Notes: generated from the letters alone by a model not told the origin. 64,000 nucleotides of DNA from Streptomyces sp. L2 (GCF_004124325.1 NZ_QBDT01000001.1:5084001-5148000); one strand, 5' to 3'. Positions 51,936 through 59,899 are shown, numbered from the stretch's first letter. Numbers and translations are program-made.

Positions 51936-52183
51936 CGTGCCGCCCCCTGCTGCTCGCCCGCGTTCGCCCGAAGCGCGGCGGCCAAGGCGCGTGCCGTGGC
52001 CACGTTGCAGCGCCCCAAGTCGATCAACGCGAGCGGCGCAGACCCGGCGCACGAAACGGCGTCGAGCCCGAGGGAGGGCAGTCGCACCCCCGTCGACTTG
52101 AGCGCGTCGCGCAGTTCGTCGCGCGCCCGTTCGGCGTCTCTGACCTTGTCCGTGGCCGTCTGCTGACTGCCTGCCGTCGTCAT
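51932..52183 (-). CDS. Hypothetical protein, 83 aa
   Basis: ATG 52183 gives MTTAGSQQTATDKVRDAERA, a helical N-terminus, then LPSLGLDAVSCAGSAPLALI and DLGRCNVATARALAAALRA. It belongs to a short Streptomyces protein type often found divergent from Scr1-type XRE regulators. First gene of the minus-strand operon that ends with the methyltransferase; its promoter faces that of the XRE gene. Confidence 0.6.
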   Translation of the reverse strand: MTTAGSQQTATDKVRDAERARDELRDALKSTGVRLPSLGLDAVSCAGSAPLALIDLGRCNVATARALAAALRANAGEQQGAAR

Positions 52184-52328
52184 GTCTGCCACTCCGTACA
52201 CCGTTGGTCGCTCGTCCCTCATGCGGGGCGAGTACTTACGTTGTGTAGTCCCAGCATCACCGGCGCGACGTACTCTCAACAGGTCAAAAGGGTTTCCAAA
52301 CCACATGGAAAGAAGGGGAGTTGAACGC
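52184..52328. promoter_or_regulatory. Divergent promoter region, A+T-richer
   Basis: 145 bp between the small-gene operon and the XRE gene. It contains tacttacgttgtgtagtccc and agtactctcaacaggtcaaa, notably lower in G+C than surroundings. It is the likely control point of both transcripts and the probable binding site of the XRE protein. Confidence 0.5.
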
Positions 52329-53159
52329 ATGTCCGAACCATCACCCGACCTGATTGGTGAGCCCGCGAACGGCCTTGAGTGGTTCGGACGTGAGGTGGAG
52401 GCGGCGCTGGCTCACAAAGGCGCCAGCCAGCGCCAACTGGCCGACGCCACGGGCTACAAGGAGCCGTACGTATCCAAGGTCAAGAACGGCAAGGCGCTGC
52501 CGTCGACTCACTTCGCCGAATGGTGTGACCGGTTCTTCAACACGTCCGGCTACTTCGCCCGCCTGCTGGTCCGGGTCAGCGAGCGCGGACACCCCGGCTG
52601 GTTCGTGCCGTACATCAACCTGGAGAAGCAGGCCAGCCGGATCGAGGACTACTCCAACGCCCTGATCATGGGCATCTTGCAGACGTGGGAGTACGCGGAA
52701 GCGACGTTCCGGGCCACGCACCCGCGGGAGGCCGACGACCAGATCAAGGCCAGGGTCGAGGCCAGGCTGGCCCGTCGAGCGGTCATGGAGCGCGACGCAC
52801 CGCCCCTGCTCTGGGTGATCCTGCACGAATCGACGCTGCGCACAGTGGTGGGCAGCCGGGCCGTCATGGCCGACCAGCTCCGCCACCTTGCCTCAGAGGG
52901 GGGAAACCCCCACATCACGCTTCAGGTTCTTCGCTTCGACGCGGGTGCCCCCGCGTCGTCCCTACCGTTTAACCTGCTGACATCAGACGATGGGGCGACA
53001 GTCCTGTACTCGGAGAGCAGGGGGCAGGGGCACGTGACGGACTCCGCCACGGCGGTGGACACGGCGCGCACGGCGTACGAGCGTCTGCGGGCGTCGGCTC
53101 GCGACCCCGAGGAGTCCCTTGCTCTGATTCGAGAGATCGCGGAGGAGTACGCCAGATGA
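52329..53159 (+). CDS. XRE-family regulator (Scr1/DUF5753 type)
   Basis: A 276-aa protein from ATG 52329 with GAAGGGGAG upstream; ATG 52305 is an alternative. HTH at about residues 30-57 (GASQRQLADATGYKEPYVSK). The C-terminal ligand-type domain has the DUF5753 landmarks: IEDYSNALIMGILQTWEYAEA, RQAxx-like RRAVMERDAPPLLWVILHES and GGNPHITLQVL. Such regulators pair with a DUF397 partner, encoded next with ATGA overlap. A likely controller of the divergent graspetide operon. Confidence 0.88.
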   Translation: MSEPSPDLIGEPANGLEWFGREVEAALAHKGASQRQLADATGYKEPYVSKVKNGKALPSTHFAEWCDRFFNTSGYFARLLVRVSERGHPGWFVPYINLEKQASRIEDYSNALIMGILQTWEYAEATFRATHPREADDQIKARVEARLARRAVMERDAPPLLWVILHESTLRTVVGSRAVMADQLRHLASEGGNPHITLQVLRFDAGAPASSLPFNLLTSDDGATVLYSESRGQGHVTDSATAVDTARTAYERLRASARDPEESLALIREIAEEYAR

Positions 53160-53422
53160 GCAGCACGCACGGCCCCCGGCCCCTGCGGTGGGTCAAGAGC
53201 ACGTACAGCGGTGGCGAAGGCGGCAACTGCATCGAGTGGGCGTGGGTCAAGAGCACGTACAGCGGTGGCGAAGGTGGCCAGTGCATCGAGTGGGCGCCGG
53301 AGCACGCGGCGGCCACGGGTGAGTTCCTGGTCCGTGACAGCAAGGACCCGAACGGCCCGCACCTGGCCCTGACCCGTGGGGGGTTCGCCGGGCTCGTGGA
53401 GTTCGCCAAGCAGCACGGATGA
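53156..53422 (+). CDS. DUF397 protein with internal duplication
   Basis: An 88-aa protein, ATGA-coupled to the XRE gene. DUF397 proteins usually begin WxKSSYSGxxGNCVEVA once; here the 18-residue unit WVKSTYSGGEGGNCIEWA occurs twice in tandem (residues 12-47) before the normal C-terminus FLVRDSKDPNGPHLALT. DUF397 proteins act as small partners of Scr1-type regulators, in an antitoxin- or modulator-like relation. Confidence 0.9.
   Translation: MSSTHGPRPLRWVKSTYSGGEGGNCIEWAWVKSTYSGGEGGQCIEWAPEHAAATGEFLVRDSKDPNGPHLALTRGGFAGLVEFAKQHG
53189..53296 (+). repeat. 54-bp direct tandem duplication in the DUF397 gene
   Basis: tgggtcaagagcacgtacag occurs at 53189 and 53243; the 54-bp units differ at only a few bases, chiefly at the Asn/Gln codon. 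An in-frame, apparently recent duplication. Confidence 0.93.
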
Positions 53423-53449
53423 CCCGCGCCCCCACCAGCCCTGAGTAAC

Positions 53450-53477
53450 CCGGCCCTCGCCACGCGGCGGGGGCCGG
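53450..53477 (+). terminator. Hairpin after the XRE/DUF397 pair
   Basis: CCGGCCCTCGCC pairs with GGCGGGGGCCGG (one G-T wobble), loop ACGC, 28 bp after the DUF397 stop. No T-tract, as is common in Streptomyces. Confidence 0.65.
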
Positions 53478-53931
53478 TGCCTATCGGTACCGAGGGGCGT
53501 GATCCGCGCGCCTGCCTACCTCGGTCGCTCGTCGGCGCCGAGGGGGTGACCAAGACGAGTTGGCACAGACGCAGCATGGTTGACCCGCGCGTTTCCGTCT
53601 GCCAATACCGAGGGGTCGCGCAAGATGGTGAGAAACGGGAAACGTCGCGTGCCGGGACACAAGTTCGACAGACGTGGTCTGTTCGCCTGCACGCGCGGTC
53701 CGGGAGCTCTGCTGGGCACCGCCGGGCGAGGCGGGTTGCCGGTACCCAGCGGGGCGCGTAGAGGTGGGACCGGGTCGCGCGGGTCCGGCGGGCGAGCGCG
53801 CGAGACCGGGCTTCGGGCCGGGCGTGGGGCCCGGCTCCCGTACGGGGCAGCCCTCGCACCGGCCGGGGCTGTTAGATTCCAGGCCAGCCGGGATGCAGGT
53901 GCCGGTGTTGGTGTCGAGGGAGGCGGAACCC
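53478..53931. other. Intergenic region before cebR, no convincing gene
   Basis: 454 bp with several open frames (for example 53477-53761 plus, 53516-53938 minus) that lack a ribosome site and show only Arg/Ala/Gly-rich random-like sequence. It marks the right junction of the accessory island and must contain the cebR promoter. cebR has GGGAGGCGG before its ATG. Confidence 0.5.
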
Positions 53932-54987
53932 ATGGCAAGCCACGGGGTGCGGGGCCGGAGCGGGGGGCGGCCGACGCTCGAAGAGGTCGCCGCCCGTGCC
54001 GGGGTCGGCCGGGGCACGGTCTCGCGGGTGATCAACGGCTCGCCCCGGGTCAGCGACGCGACCCGCGCGGCCGTCGAGGCGGCCGTCGAGGAACTCGGCT
54101 ACGTCCCGAACACCGCCGCCCGCGCCCTCGCCGCCAACCGCACCGACGCCATCGCCCTGGTCGTCCCCGAGCCGGAGACCCGGTTCTTCGCGGAACCGTA
54201 CTTCTCGGACATGCTGCGCGGCGTCGGCGCCGGACTGTCCGACACCGAGATGCAGCTGCTGCTGATCTTCGCGGGCAGCGACCGGGAGCGGCAGCGGCTG
54301 GCCCAGTACCTGGCAGCGCACCGCGTCGACGGCGTCCTGCTGGTCTCGGTCCACGCCGACGACCCGCTCCCCGACATGCTGGCCCAGCTGGAGATCCCGG
54401 CGGTCATCAGCGGCCCCCGCTCGGGCGGGGAGACGCTCACGTCGGTCGACTCCGACAACTACGGCGGCGGCCGGTCGGCGGTGGAGCACCTGCTGAGCCG
54501 GGGCCGGCGCACGGTCGCGCACATCACCGGGCGCCTCGACGTGTACGGTGCCCAGCGCCGCGTCGACGGCTACCGCGACGCCCTGCGGGACGCCGGCCAC
54601 CGGGTCGACGAACAGCTCATCGAGCAGGGGGACTTCACCGAGGAGGGCGGCCGCCGCGCGATGACCACCCTGCTGGAGCGCCACCCCGGCCTGGACGCGG
54701 TCTTCGCCGGCTCCGACGTGATGGCGGCGGGCGCCCGCCAGGTGCTGCGCGAGCGCGGCCGCCGCATCCCGGACGACGTCGCCCTCGTCGGCTACGACGA
54801 CTCCGCCATCGCCCGCCACATGGACCCGCCCCTCACCAGCGTCCGTCAGCCCATCGAAGAAATGGGCCGCGCGATGATCGACCTCCTCCTCGCCGAGGTC
54901 GCCGACCGCCGCCCGGCGGCCTCGCGCGGCTTGGAGCGCCGGCACGCGGTGCTGCCCACGGAACTGGTACCACGGGCGTCGTCGTAG
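53932..54987 (+). CDS. cebR: LacI-family repressor, probable CebR
   Basis: A 351-aa protein. The N-terminal LacI HTH (GRPTLEEVAARAGVGRGTVS, RVINGSPRVSDATRAAVEAA), a hinge with ALAANRTDAIALVVPEPE, and the sugar-binding core (DSDNYGGGRSAVEHLLSRGR; VFAGSDVMAAGAR; LTSVRQPIEEMGRAMIDLLL) are complete. The two perfect or near-perfect CebR palindromes before cebE and bglC, and its place divergent from cebE, support the name. Here about 6 kb of accessory DNA separates it from cebE, whereas the two are neighbours in other Streptomyces. Confidence 0.87.
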   Translation: MASHGVRGRSGGRPTLEEVAARAGVGRGTVSRVINGSPRVSDATRAAVEAAVEELGYVPNTAARALAANRTDAIALVVPEPETRFFAEPYFSDMLRGVGAGLSDTEMQLLLIFAGSDRERQRLAQYLAAHRVDGVLLVSVHADDPLPDMLAQLEIPAVISGPRSGGETLTSVDSDNYGGGRSAVEHLLSRGRRTVAHITGRLDVYGAQRRVDGYRDALRDAGHRVDEQLIEQGDFTEEGGRRAMTTLLERHPGLDAVFAGSDVMAAGARQVLRERGRRIPDDVALVGYDDSAIARHMDPPLTSVRQPIEEMGRAMIDLLLAEVADRRPAASRGLERRHAVLPTELVPRASS

Positions 54988-55061
54988 AGGGTGCGCTACT
55001 CGCGGTGGCAGCGGGCCCGGACGAGGACCCTGCCTTCCCCGACTGCCGAAACGGACGTGCC

Positions 55062-55232
55062 TCACCCGTCCTCGCCCTCTGTTGCGAGAGCGGACAGCTC
55101 CTCCATGCTCCTGGTGATGAGCTCGCTTCCTTCGCGGACGCGTTCGGCGGCGGCGAGCAGCCGGGCAGCGTTGGCGGGAGAGCGGAACAGGTAGGCGGTC
55201 TCCTCCACGGATCCCCAGTCGTCGGCCACCAT
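55062..55232 (-). pseudogene. Remnant of a Phd/YefM-type antitoxin
   Basis: The frame MVADDWGSVEETAYLFRSPA then NAARLLAAAERVREGSE matches the C-terminal half of YefM-like antitoxins (DW.AL.ETAYLLRSPANARRLL). The N-terminal DNA-binding half is missing; upstream sequence in the frame is unrelated. No toxin gene follows. Probably a decayed toxin-antitoxin gene. Otherwise 54988-55343 holds nothing I can identify. Confidence 0.5.
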
Positions 55233-55343
55233 GGCACGGTACCGGCCGCCGGAGTTGCGCCGGCACAAGGGACCGGGGTGCGCGCGGTGTTCAACGTGCC
55301 TTTTGCCGCCTGGGTGCACTCCTGACCGTTACGCTCGCCCGGC

Positions 55344-55787
55344 ATGAGCACCGAAGAGATGCGTGACGCCTCCGTGGTTGTGGCCCGCGACGCGAACGGC
55401 CTGGTGGCCGTGCTGAGCGCCGACTTTCCCCGCCACGGGGGTGACTTCCTCTTCCTCCCCGGGGGCCGTTTCGAACCCGGCGAGTCCCCGCTTGAGTGCG
55501 CCCGCCGCGAACTGCGCGAGGAAGCGGGAGTCACCGCCGAGCGGTGGCGTCCCCTCGGCGCGTACGCGATCTGCCTAGGTTCGACGGCCAGAGTCCATCT
55601 CTTCGAGGCCTGCGAGCTCACCCTCGGTGCCCAGGAGCTGACCGAGACGGAGCAGGACTTCAAGCTCATGTGGTGGCCGATGGATCACGCTGTCCAGGCC
55701 GCCCACGAGGGACGGTTCCTCCTGCCCGCCGGCCCGCTGGCTCTTCTCCTGGTCTACGACGCCTGTGTGCGGCGACCGGCAGGGTGA
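55344..55787 (+). CDS. NUDIX hydrolase
   Basis: A 147-aa protein. The Nudix box is complete: GGRFEPGESPLECARRELRE then EAGV (GX5EX7REUXEEXGU). Length and fold fit a small-nucleotide or nucleotide-sugar pyrophosphatase; substrate unknown. It lies among gene remnants between cebR and tRNA-His, so it may be accessory. Confidence 0.85.
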   Translation: MSTEEMRDASVVVARDANGLVAVLSADFPRHGGDFLFLPGGRFEPGESPLECARRELREEAGVTAERWRPLGAYAICLGSTARVHLFEACELTLGAQELTETEQDFKLMWWPMDHAVQAAHEGRFLLPAGPLALLLVYDACVRRPAG

Positions 55788-55860
55788 CTGTGCACCCGCG
55801 TCACTGACATTCATGTTAGTGACATTGATGTCAGTAACATGAGGGGACCGCCGCTGTCGG

Positions 55861-56127
55861 GTCGCCGACCCGTACGTGCGTTTCTGGCTGCGTGGGTACT
55901 GCACGCGCATCGACGACGTCGAGATCGACATCGTCGGTGCGGACCGTCACATGGTGGCCAAGGAGATCCGCTTCGTCGGTTCGGTGAAGTGGCTGGAGAA
56001 TTCCTCGTTCGGTCGGCACGACCTCGCGGCCCTGTACGCCCACCGGGCACCTCTGACGTCTGAGCCGGTCCCGGAGGGGGAGCCGGAGCGTCGTGCTCCC
56101 GCGCAGGCGCAAAGATCAAGCCCCTGA
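55861..56127 (+). pseudogene. Remnant of an archaeal-type ATPase with DUF234 C-terminal domain
   Basis: VADPYVRFWLR is followed directly by GYCTRIDDVEIDIVGADRHM and KEIRFVGSVKWLENSSFGRH, then DLAALYAHRA. These two blocks are normally separated by about 70 residues in DUF234-containing ATPases (FWLR ... WTRTDDxEIDIVG). The ATPase domain and the intervening part are absent, and no start codon is apparent, so this is a decayed, internally deleted gene. Confidence 0.65.
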
Positions 56128-56153
56128 CCTGTTCCCAGGTCAGGGGCTTGATC
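56114..56153 (-). terminator. Strong terminator downstream of tRNA-His
   Basis: A perfect 18-bp inverted repeat GATCAAGCCCCTGACCTG/CAGGTCAGGGGCTTGATC with a 4-base loop lies 7 bp past the tRNA 3' end. On the minus strand it is followed by TTTGCG. It overlaps the tail of the DUF234 remnant. Confidence 0.85.
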
Positions 56154-56159
56154 ATTCAG

Positions 56160-56233
56160 GGTGAGTGACGGGACTCGAACCCGCGACATCCTGGACCACA
56201 ACCAGGTGCTCTACCATCTGAGCTACACCCACC
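56160..56233 (-). tRNA. tRNA-His (anticodon GUG)
   Basis: On the minus strand the acceptor GTGGGTG/CACTCAC, D-arm GCTCAGATGGTAGAGC, anticodon loop TTGTGGT (anticodon GTG) and T-arm GGGTTCGAGTCCC are present. The extra G(-1) typical of tRNA-His is encoded at 56233, pairing with the C discriminator at 56160. Confidence 0.96.
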
Positions 56234-56348
56234 ACGACCGGCGCTGGAAACTTTCGTTTCCCCGACCGGCCGAGAAAAAGTGTACAGGGTCCGAAGGGGT
56301 GCTCGCGCACGGCTTTTCGGTGGGCCGGCGGGCAGGGCCCGGGGGGCC

Positions 56349-56951
56349 TTATCGGGCAGGCAGGACGTGCCGCGCGGCGATCGACTTCGCCGTCTCGGAG
56401 TCGGGGCCGGGCTGGGGGACGAAGACGGCCTCGCGGTAGTAGCGCAGCTCGGCGATCGACTCGCGGATGTCGGCGAGTGCGCGGTGGTTGCCGTTCTTCT
56501 CCGGGCTGTTGAAATAGGCGCGCGGGTACCAGCGGCGGGCCAGTTCCTTGATGGAGGAGACGTCGACGATCCGGTAGTGGAGGTAGTCCTCCAGGGTCGG
56601 CATGTCCCGCAGCAGGAAGCCGCGGTCGGTGCCGACGGAGTTGCCGCACAGCGGGGCCTTGCCGGGTTCCTTCACGTGCTCCCGCACATAGGCGAGGACC
56701 TGCTCCTCGGCGTCGGCCAGCGTGGTGCCGCCGGCCAGCTCGGCCAGCAGCCCGGAGGAGGTGTGCATCTGGCGCACCACCTCCGGCATCGTTTCCAGCG
56801 CCCGGTCAGGCGGGCGGATAACGATGTCCACACCCTCGCCGAGCACGTTCAGCTCGGAGTCCGTGACGAGGGCGGCCACCTCGATGAGAGCGTCGTCGGA
56901 CAGCGAGAGGCCGGTCATCTCGCAGTCGATCCACACCATGCGATCGTTCAT
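56349..56951 (-). CDS. orn: Oligoribonuclease
   Basis: A 200-aa protein. All DEDDh exonuclease motifs are present: [53 protein letters not shown] and [14 protein letters not shown]. It degrades 2-5-nt RNAs and, in many bacteria, pGpG from c-di-GMP breakdown. It lies immediately downstream of adpA on the same strand, the arrangement known in S. coelicolor and S. griseus, where loss of the gene slows growth and affects development. Confidence 0.96.
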   Translation of the reverse strand: MNDRMVWIDCEMTGLSLSDDALIEVAALVTDSELNVLGEGVDIVIRPPDRALETMPEVVRQMHTSSGLLAELAGGTTLADAEEQVLAYVREHVKEPGKAPLCGNSVGTDRGFLLRDMPTLEDYLHYRIVDVSSIKELARRWYPRAYFNSPEKNGNHRALADIRESIAELRYYREAVFVPQPGPDSETAKSIAARHVLPAR

Positions 56952-57060
56952 GCGACCACCCTAAGGCTGACGTTCGCATTTGTGGCTCCCCCTGCCGGCC
57001 CCGGCATCGCGACGAGGGGGCGGGCAGATGCCCGCCCCCTCGCTCAGGGCCGTTGTCCGG

Positions 57061-58272
57061 TCAGCTCGCGGTGCGCGGTCCCGGCAGCAGGCTCACCGCG
57101 CCCGCCGCCTGCCGCCGGCTCTGCAGCGGCACCCCCGCGTCGGGGTGCAGCAGGGCCGGAACCGGGCCCACCGGACCGGGGCCGCCCAGACCGGGCGGGG
57201 CCGACGGGCCGGGCGACGGCACCGGTGCGTCCGCCTCACCGTGCCGGTCACCCTGCGGACGACGCGCCCGGTAGGCGGCCCGGTACGCCGCCGGGGACGA
57301 GCCGAGCTGGCGGCGGAAGTGCCCGCGCAGCGCGACCGGTGAACGGAAGCCGCACCGCCCCGCCACCTCGTCCACCGAGTAGTCCGACGTCTCCAGCAGG
57401 CGCTGCGCCTGCAGAACCCGCTGGGTGATCAGCCACTGCAGCGGCGCACTGCCCGTCAGCGAACGGAACCGGCGGTCGAACGTACGGCGGCTCATGTAGG
57501 CGCGTGCCGCCAGGGTCTCCACGTCGAACTGCTCGTGGAGGTGTTCCAGCGCCCAGGCGACGACCTCGGCCAGCGGGTCGGCGCCGATCTCCTCTGGTAA
57601 AGACCTGTCGAGGTAGCGCTCCTGACCGCCACTGCGGCGCGGCGGGACCACCAGGCGCCGGGCGAGCGCGCCGGCCGCCTCGTTGCCGTGGTCCGTGCGC
57701 ACGATGTGCAGACACAGGTCGATGCCCGCCGCCGTACCGGCCGACGTCAGCACGTCGCCGTCGTCGACGAACAGTTCCCGCGGGTCCACGTGCACCGACG
57801 GATAGCGCTTGGCCAGCGTCGGCGCGTACATCCAGTGGGTGGTCGCCGGACGGCCGTCCAGCAGGCCCGCCGCCGCGAGGACGAACGCGCCCGTGCACAG
57901 CCCGACGATGCGGGCACCCTCCTCGTGCGCCCGGCGCAGCGCGTCGAGCGCCTCCTCCGGTGGCGGCGAGGTGATCGATCGCCAGGCCGGCACGACGACC
58001 GTCCCGGCGCGCGATATCGCCTCCAGTCCGTGCGGCGCGGTGAGTTCCAGGCCCCCTGTGGTCCGCAGCGGGCCTTCCTCACCGGCGCACACCAGCAGTC
58101 GGTAGCGCGGTACTCCGGCGTCCTGGCGGTCGATCCCGAACACCGAAAGTGGTATGGAGCTCTCGAAAATGGGGCCGCCGCTGAACAGCAGCACCGCGAC
58201 GATCTCCTTGCGGCGTCGCCCGGAGAGTTTCCGGGCCGCGGCGTCCGGCACGGCAGTGGAGTCGTGGCTCAT
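57061..58272 (-). CDS. adpA: AdpA, AraC-family developmental master regulator
   Basis: A 403-aa protein, ATG start. N-terminal DJ-1/PfpI-like dimerisation domain (about 20-200, IVAVLLFSGGPIFESSIPLS; IVGLCTGAFVLAAAGLLDGR) and C-terminal double AraC HTH (about 250-345, DVETLAARAYMSRRTFDRRF; YSVDEVAGRCGFRSPVALRG). Sequence, length and the neighbouring orn identify AdpA/BldH. Codon 225, between the domains, is TTA, so translation depends on the bldA tRNA. AdpA activates hundreds of genes for aerial growth, secreted proteases and antibiotics. Confidence 0.97.
   Translation of the reverse strand: MSHDSTAVPDAAARKLSGRRRKEIVAVLLFSGGPIFESSIPLSVFGIDRQDAGVPRYRLLVCAGEEGPLRTTGGLELTAPHGLEAISRAGTVVVPAWRSITSPPPEEALDALRRAHEEGARIVGLCTGAFVLAAAGLLDGRPATTHWMYAPTLAKRYPSVHVDPRELFVDDGDVLTSAGTAAGIDLCLHIVRTDHGNEAAGALARRLVVPPRRSGGQERYLDRSLPEEIGADPLAEVVAWALEHLHEQFDVETLAARAYMSRRTFDRRFRSLTGSAPLQWLITQRVLQAQRLLETSDYSVDEVAGRCGFRSPVALRGHFRRQLGSSPAAYRAAYRARRPQGDRHGEADAPVPSPGPSAPPGLGGPGPVGPVPALLHPDAGVPLQSRRQAAGAVSLLPGPRTAS
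57598..57600 (-). promoter_or_regulatory. In-frame TTA (Leu) codon 225 of adpA, bldA control point
   Basis: The minus strand reads AGG TCT TTA CCA GAG. (58272-57600)/3 = 224, so it is in frame as codon 225, lying between the DJ-1-like and AraC domains as in other Streptomyces adpA genes. TTA codons are rare in this genome and are read only by the bldA tRNA. Confidence 0.97.
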
Positions 58273-58651
58273 CCTGCTAAGCCCCCCTCGGTGGTCGCGG
58301 CTCCTCGGTTGTGTCGCACCTGCACGTTTCCCCTCGGTCCTGCACGAGTCCCCCGCCGTAAAGAAAGTCAAGATCGAATCTACTGGTTCCCGCGGTCCCG
58401 CGGTGACCAGTTCCGCACGCGGCACATTGTCGACATGACAACTTGGCGTGAAGCATTCGATCACGAAGCGTTGCACTCGCGGGGCCCGCAGGGAAGTACG
58501 CCTTGTCGCCGTGGCCAAACCGCGTAGGGTGCGCAGGGCCCCGCAGACCCTTTCCGTGCAGGTGGAACGGGGGTTGGGGGGTGGTTGGGGCGCTTCCCGG
58601 CCGGTATCGAGAAGTTGGCTGAAAAGATGCGTTCGAGGGTGCGGAAACCGG
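58273..58651. promoter_or_regulatory. Long adpA upstream region
   Basis: 379 bp with no gene. TGGCGTGAAG at 58444-58453 matches nine of ten positions of the AdpA consensus TGGCSNGWWY, and TGGCCAAACC at 58513-58522 is weaker, which fits self-control of adpA known in other species. A slightly A+T-richer patch (58360-58385, aaagaaagtcaagatcgaat) is a plausible promoter. Confidence 0.5.
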
Positions 58652-58909
58652 TCAGTCGACCGGTGTACGGCCCCTGGTGTGACGTCCGCCTCTTTGCGTG
58701 GCGCAACGCTCCGAGCGGCGCAGCAGCACCCGGCACACGGCGGTGACGGCGGCCAGTCCGAGGGCGGCGCCGGCCGCTCCGGCGAGCGAGGTGCCGTACC
58801 AGACGAGGACCAGCGGGACGAGGACGCAGCTGAAGGCGGCCCAGCGGATCACGTCGCTCACGGTGTCCGGCGCGGACTGCGGTTCGCGGGTGGATCCGGG
58901 TCCGGTCAT
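58652..58909 (-). CDS. Small membrane protein, 85 aa
   Basis: ATG 58909 gives MTGPGSTREPQSAPDTVSDV, then two hydrophobic helices (WAAFSCVLVPLVLVWYGTSL; AGAAGAALGLAAVTAVCRVL) and a basic tail. No recognised family beyond a conserved Streptomyces small membrane protein. It sits directly upstream of adpA on the same strand but 379 bp away. Confidence 0.7.
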   Translation of the reverse strand: MTGPGSTREPQSAPDTVSDVIRWAAFSCVLVPLVLVWYGTSLAGAAGAALGLAAVTAVCRVLLRRSERCATQRGGRHTRGRTPVD

Positions 58910-59221
58910 CTCGTACTCCCTCGGCGGCGGCACACCGGGTTCAACGCCGGTTCGATCAGTCGGTCACCGCCGCATCAGCGAATCCTGTGCAAACCGCCTG
59001 TACGGGGCAGCAACCATTGCGTTACGTGCGCCTCTCGTGCATGCTCCGGTGAACCCCTGCGACACGGGGGCGTCCCGTCACGGAGCGTGCGCGGGATCTG
59101 GGCCGAGGAGGCGTGCCGCCGTACCCTTGGGGGTATGGGCTTGGGAAGATGTTTCCCGGACACAGCTCCTGTGCACACTGTCGTCCGTCCCGACAACAAG
59201 GATCACAACGCCGAGACAGCC
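58910..59221. other. Divergent intergenic region, no gene seen
   Basis: 312 bp between the small membrane protein and the universal stress protein genes. An upstream in-frame ATG at 59135 could extend the stress protein by 29 residues, but with a poor ribosome site and atypical sequence. Confidence 0.45.
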
Positions 59222-59749
59222 ATGGCCGGTCACGAATTCTTCGAACCCGCGGACCGCAAGCGACCGGTCGCCGATCCCACGGCGGCCGAGCCCCTGGCGG
59301 CGGAAGCGACGCGCCCTTCCTGCGATCCCGCCTTCAAGCACGGAGTCGTCGTCGGCTTCGACGGTTCCACCTCCAGTGAGCGTGCCCTGGCCTACGCGAT
59401 CGGCGTGGCCCACCGCACCCGCTCGGGTCTGATCATCGTGCACGTGGCCAACCGGCTGCCCACCACGGTGTGGGCCGGCTGCGAACCCCCGGTGTTCGTG
59501 GACGTGCCGGACCACCGCACCGAGGTGCTCGGGCTGGAACTGGCGTGCGCGGACTATCTGGCCGAGGTGCCCTGGATCCTGGTCGAGCGCGGTGGCGACA
59601 TCTGCCACGAACTCGAAGAGGTGGGGCGGGAGTACGAGGCGGACGCGATCGTCGTCGGGTCCACCCACGGCATCGTCGGCCGCATCTTCGGCTCCGTCGC
59701 GGGCCGGCTGGCCAAGCGGGCGCAGCGGCCCGTGATCGTCATTCCCTGA
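59222..59749 (+). CDS. Universal stress protein (UspA family)
   Basis: A 175-aa protein from ATG 59222. VVVGFDGSTSSERALAYAIG and the C-terminal nucleotide loop VVGSTHGIVGRIFGSVAGRL, then VIVIP, match the G-2x-G-9x-G(S/T) pattern of ATP-binding USPs. The first ~45 residues are an extra disordered extension. A soluble stress or dormancy-linked protein; partner unknown. Confidence 0.88.
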   Translation: MAGHEFFEPADRKRPVADPTAAEPLAAEATRPSCDPAFKHGVVVGFDGSTSSERALAYAIGVAHRTRSGLIIVHVANRLPTTVWAGCEPPVFVDVPDHRTEVLGLELACADYLAEVPWILVERGGDICHELEEVGREYEADAIVVGSTHGIVGRIFGSVAGRLAKRAQRPVIVIP

Positions 59750-59899
59750 ATGGTCGTCATTCCCTGAGCGCCGCGTCCCGCGGTTCGGCCCAACTCCCTT
59801 TGTGCAGCGTAAAACTACTCACCGGTAGAGGTGGTTTGTGCTCTTGTGAAGGGCATATATCGGTCACCGCGCAAAGCACATGCATGAAGGGAGCCCGCC

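Noticed and set aside
53477..53761. Possible 94-aa gene before cebR
   Set aside because: No ribosome site, mixed codon usage, and the sequence looks random and Arg-rich; treated as intergenic.
48060..56160. Integrative element bounded by a duplicated tRNA-His 3' end
   Set aside because: I looked for a second copy of the tRNA 3' sequence in the island and its flanks and saw none; no integrase gene is present.
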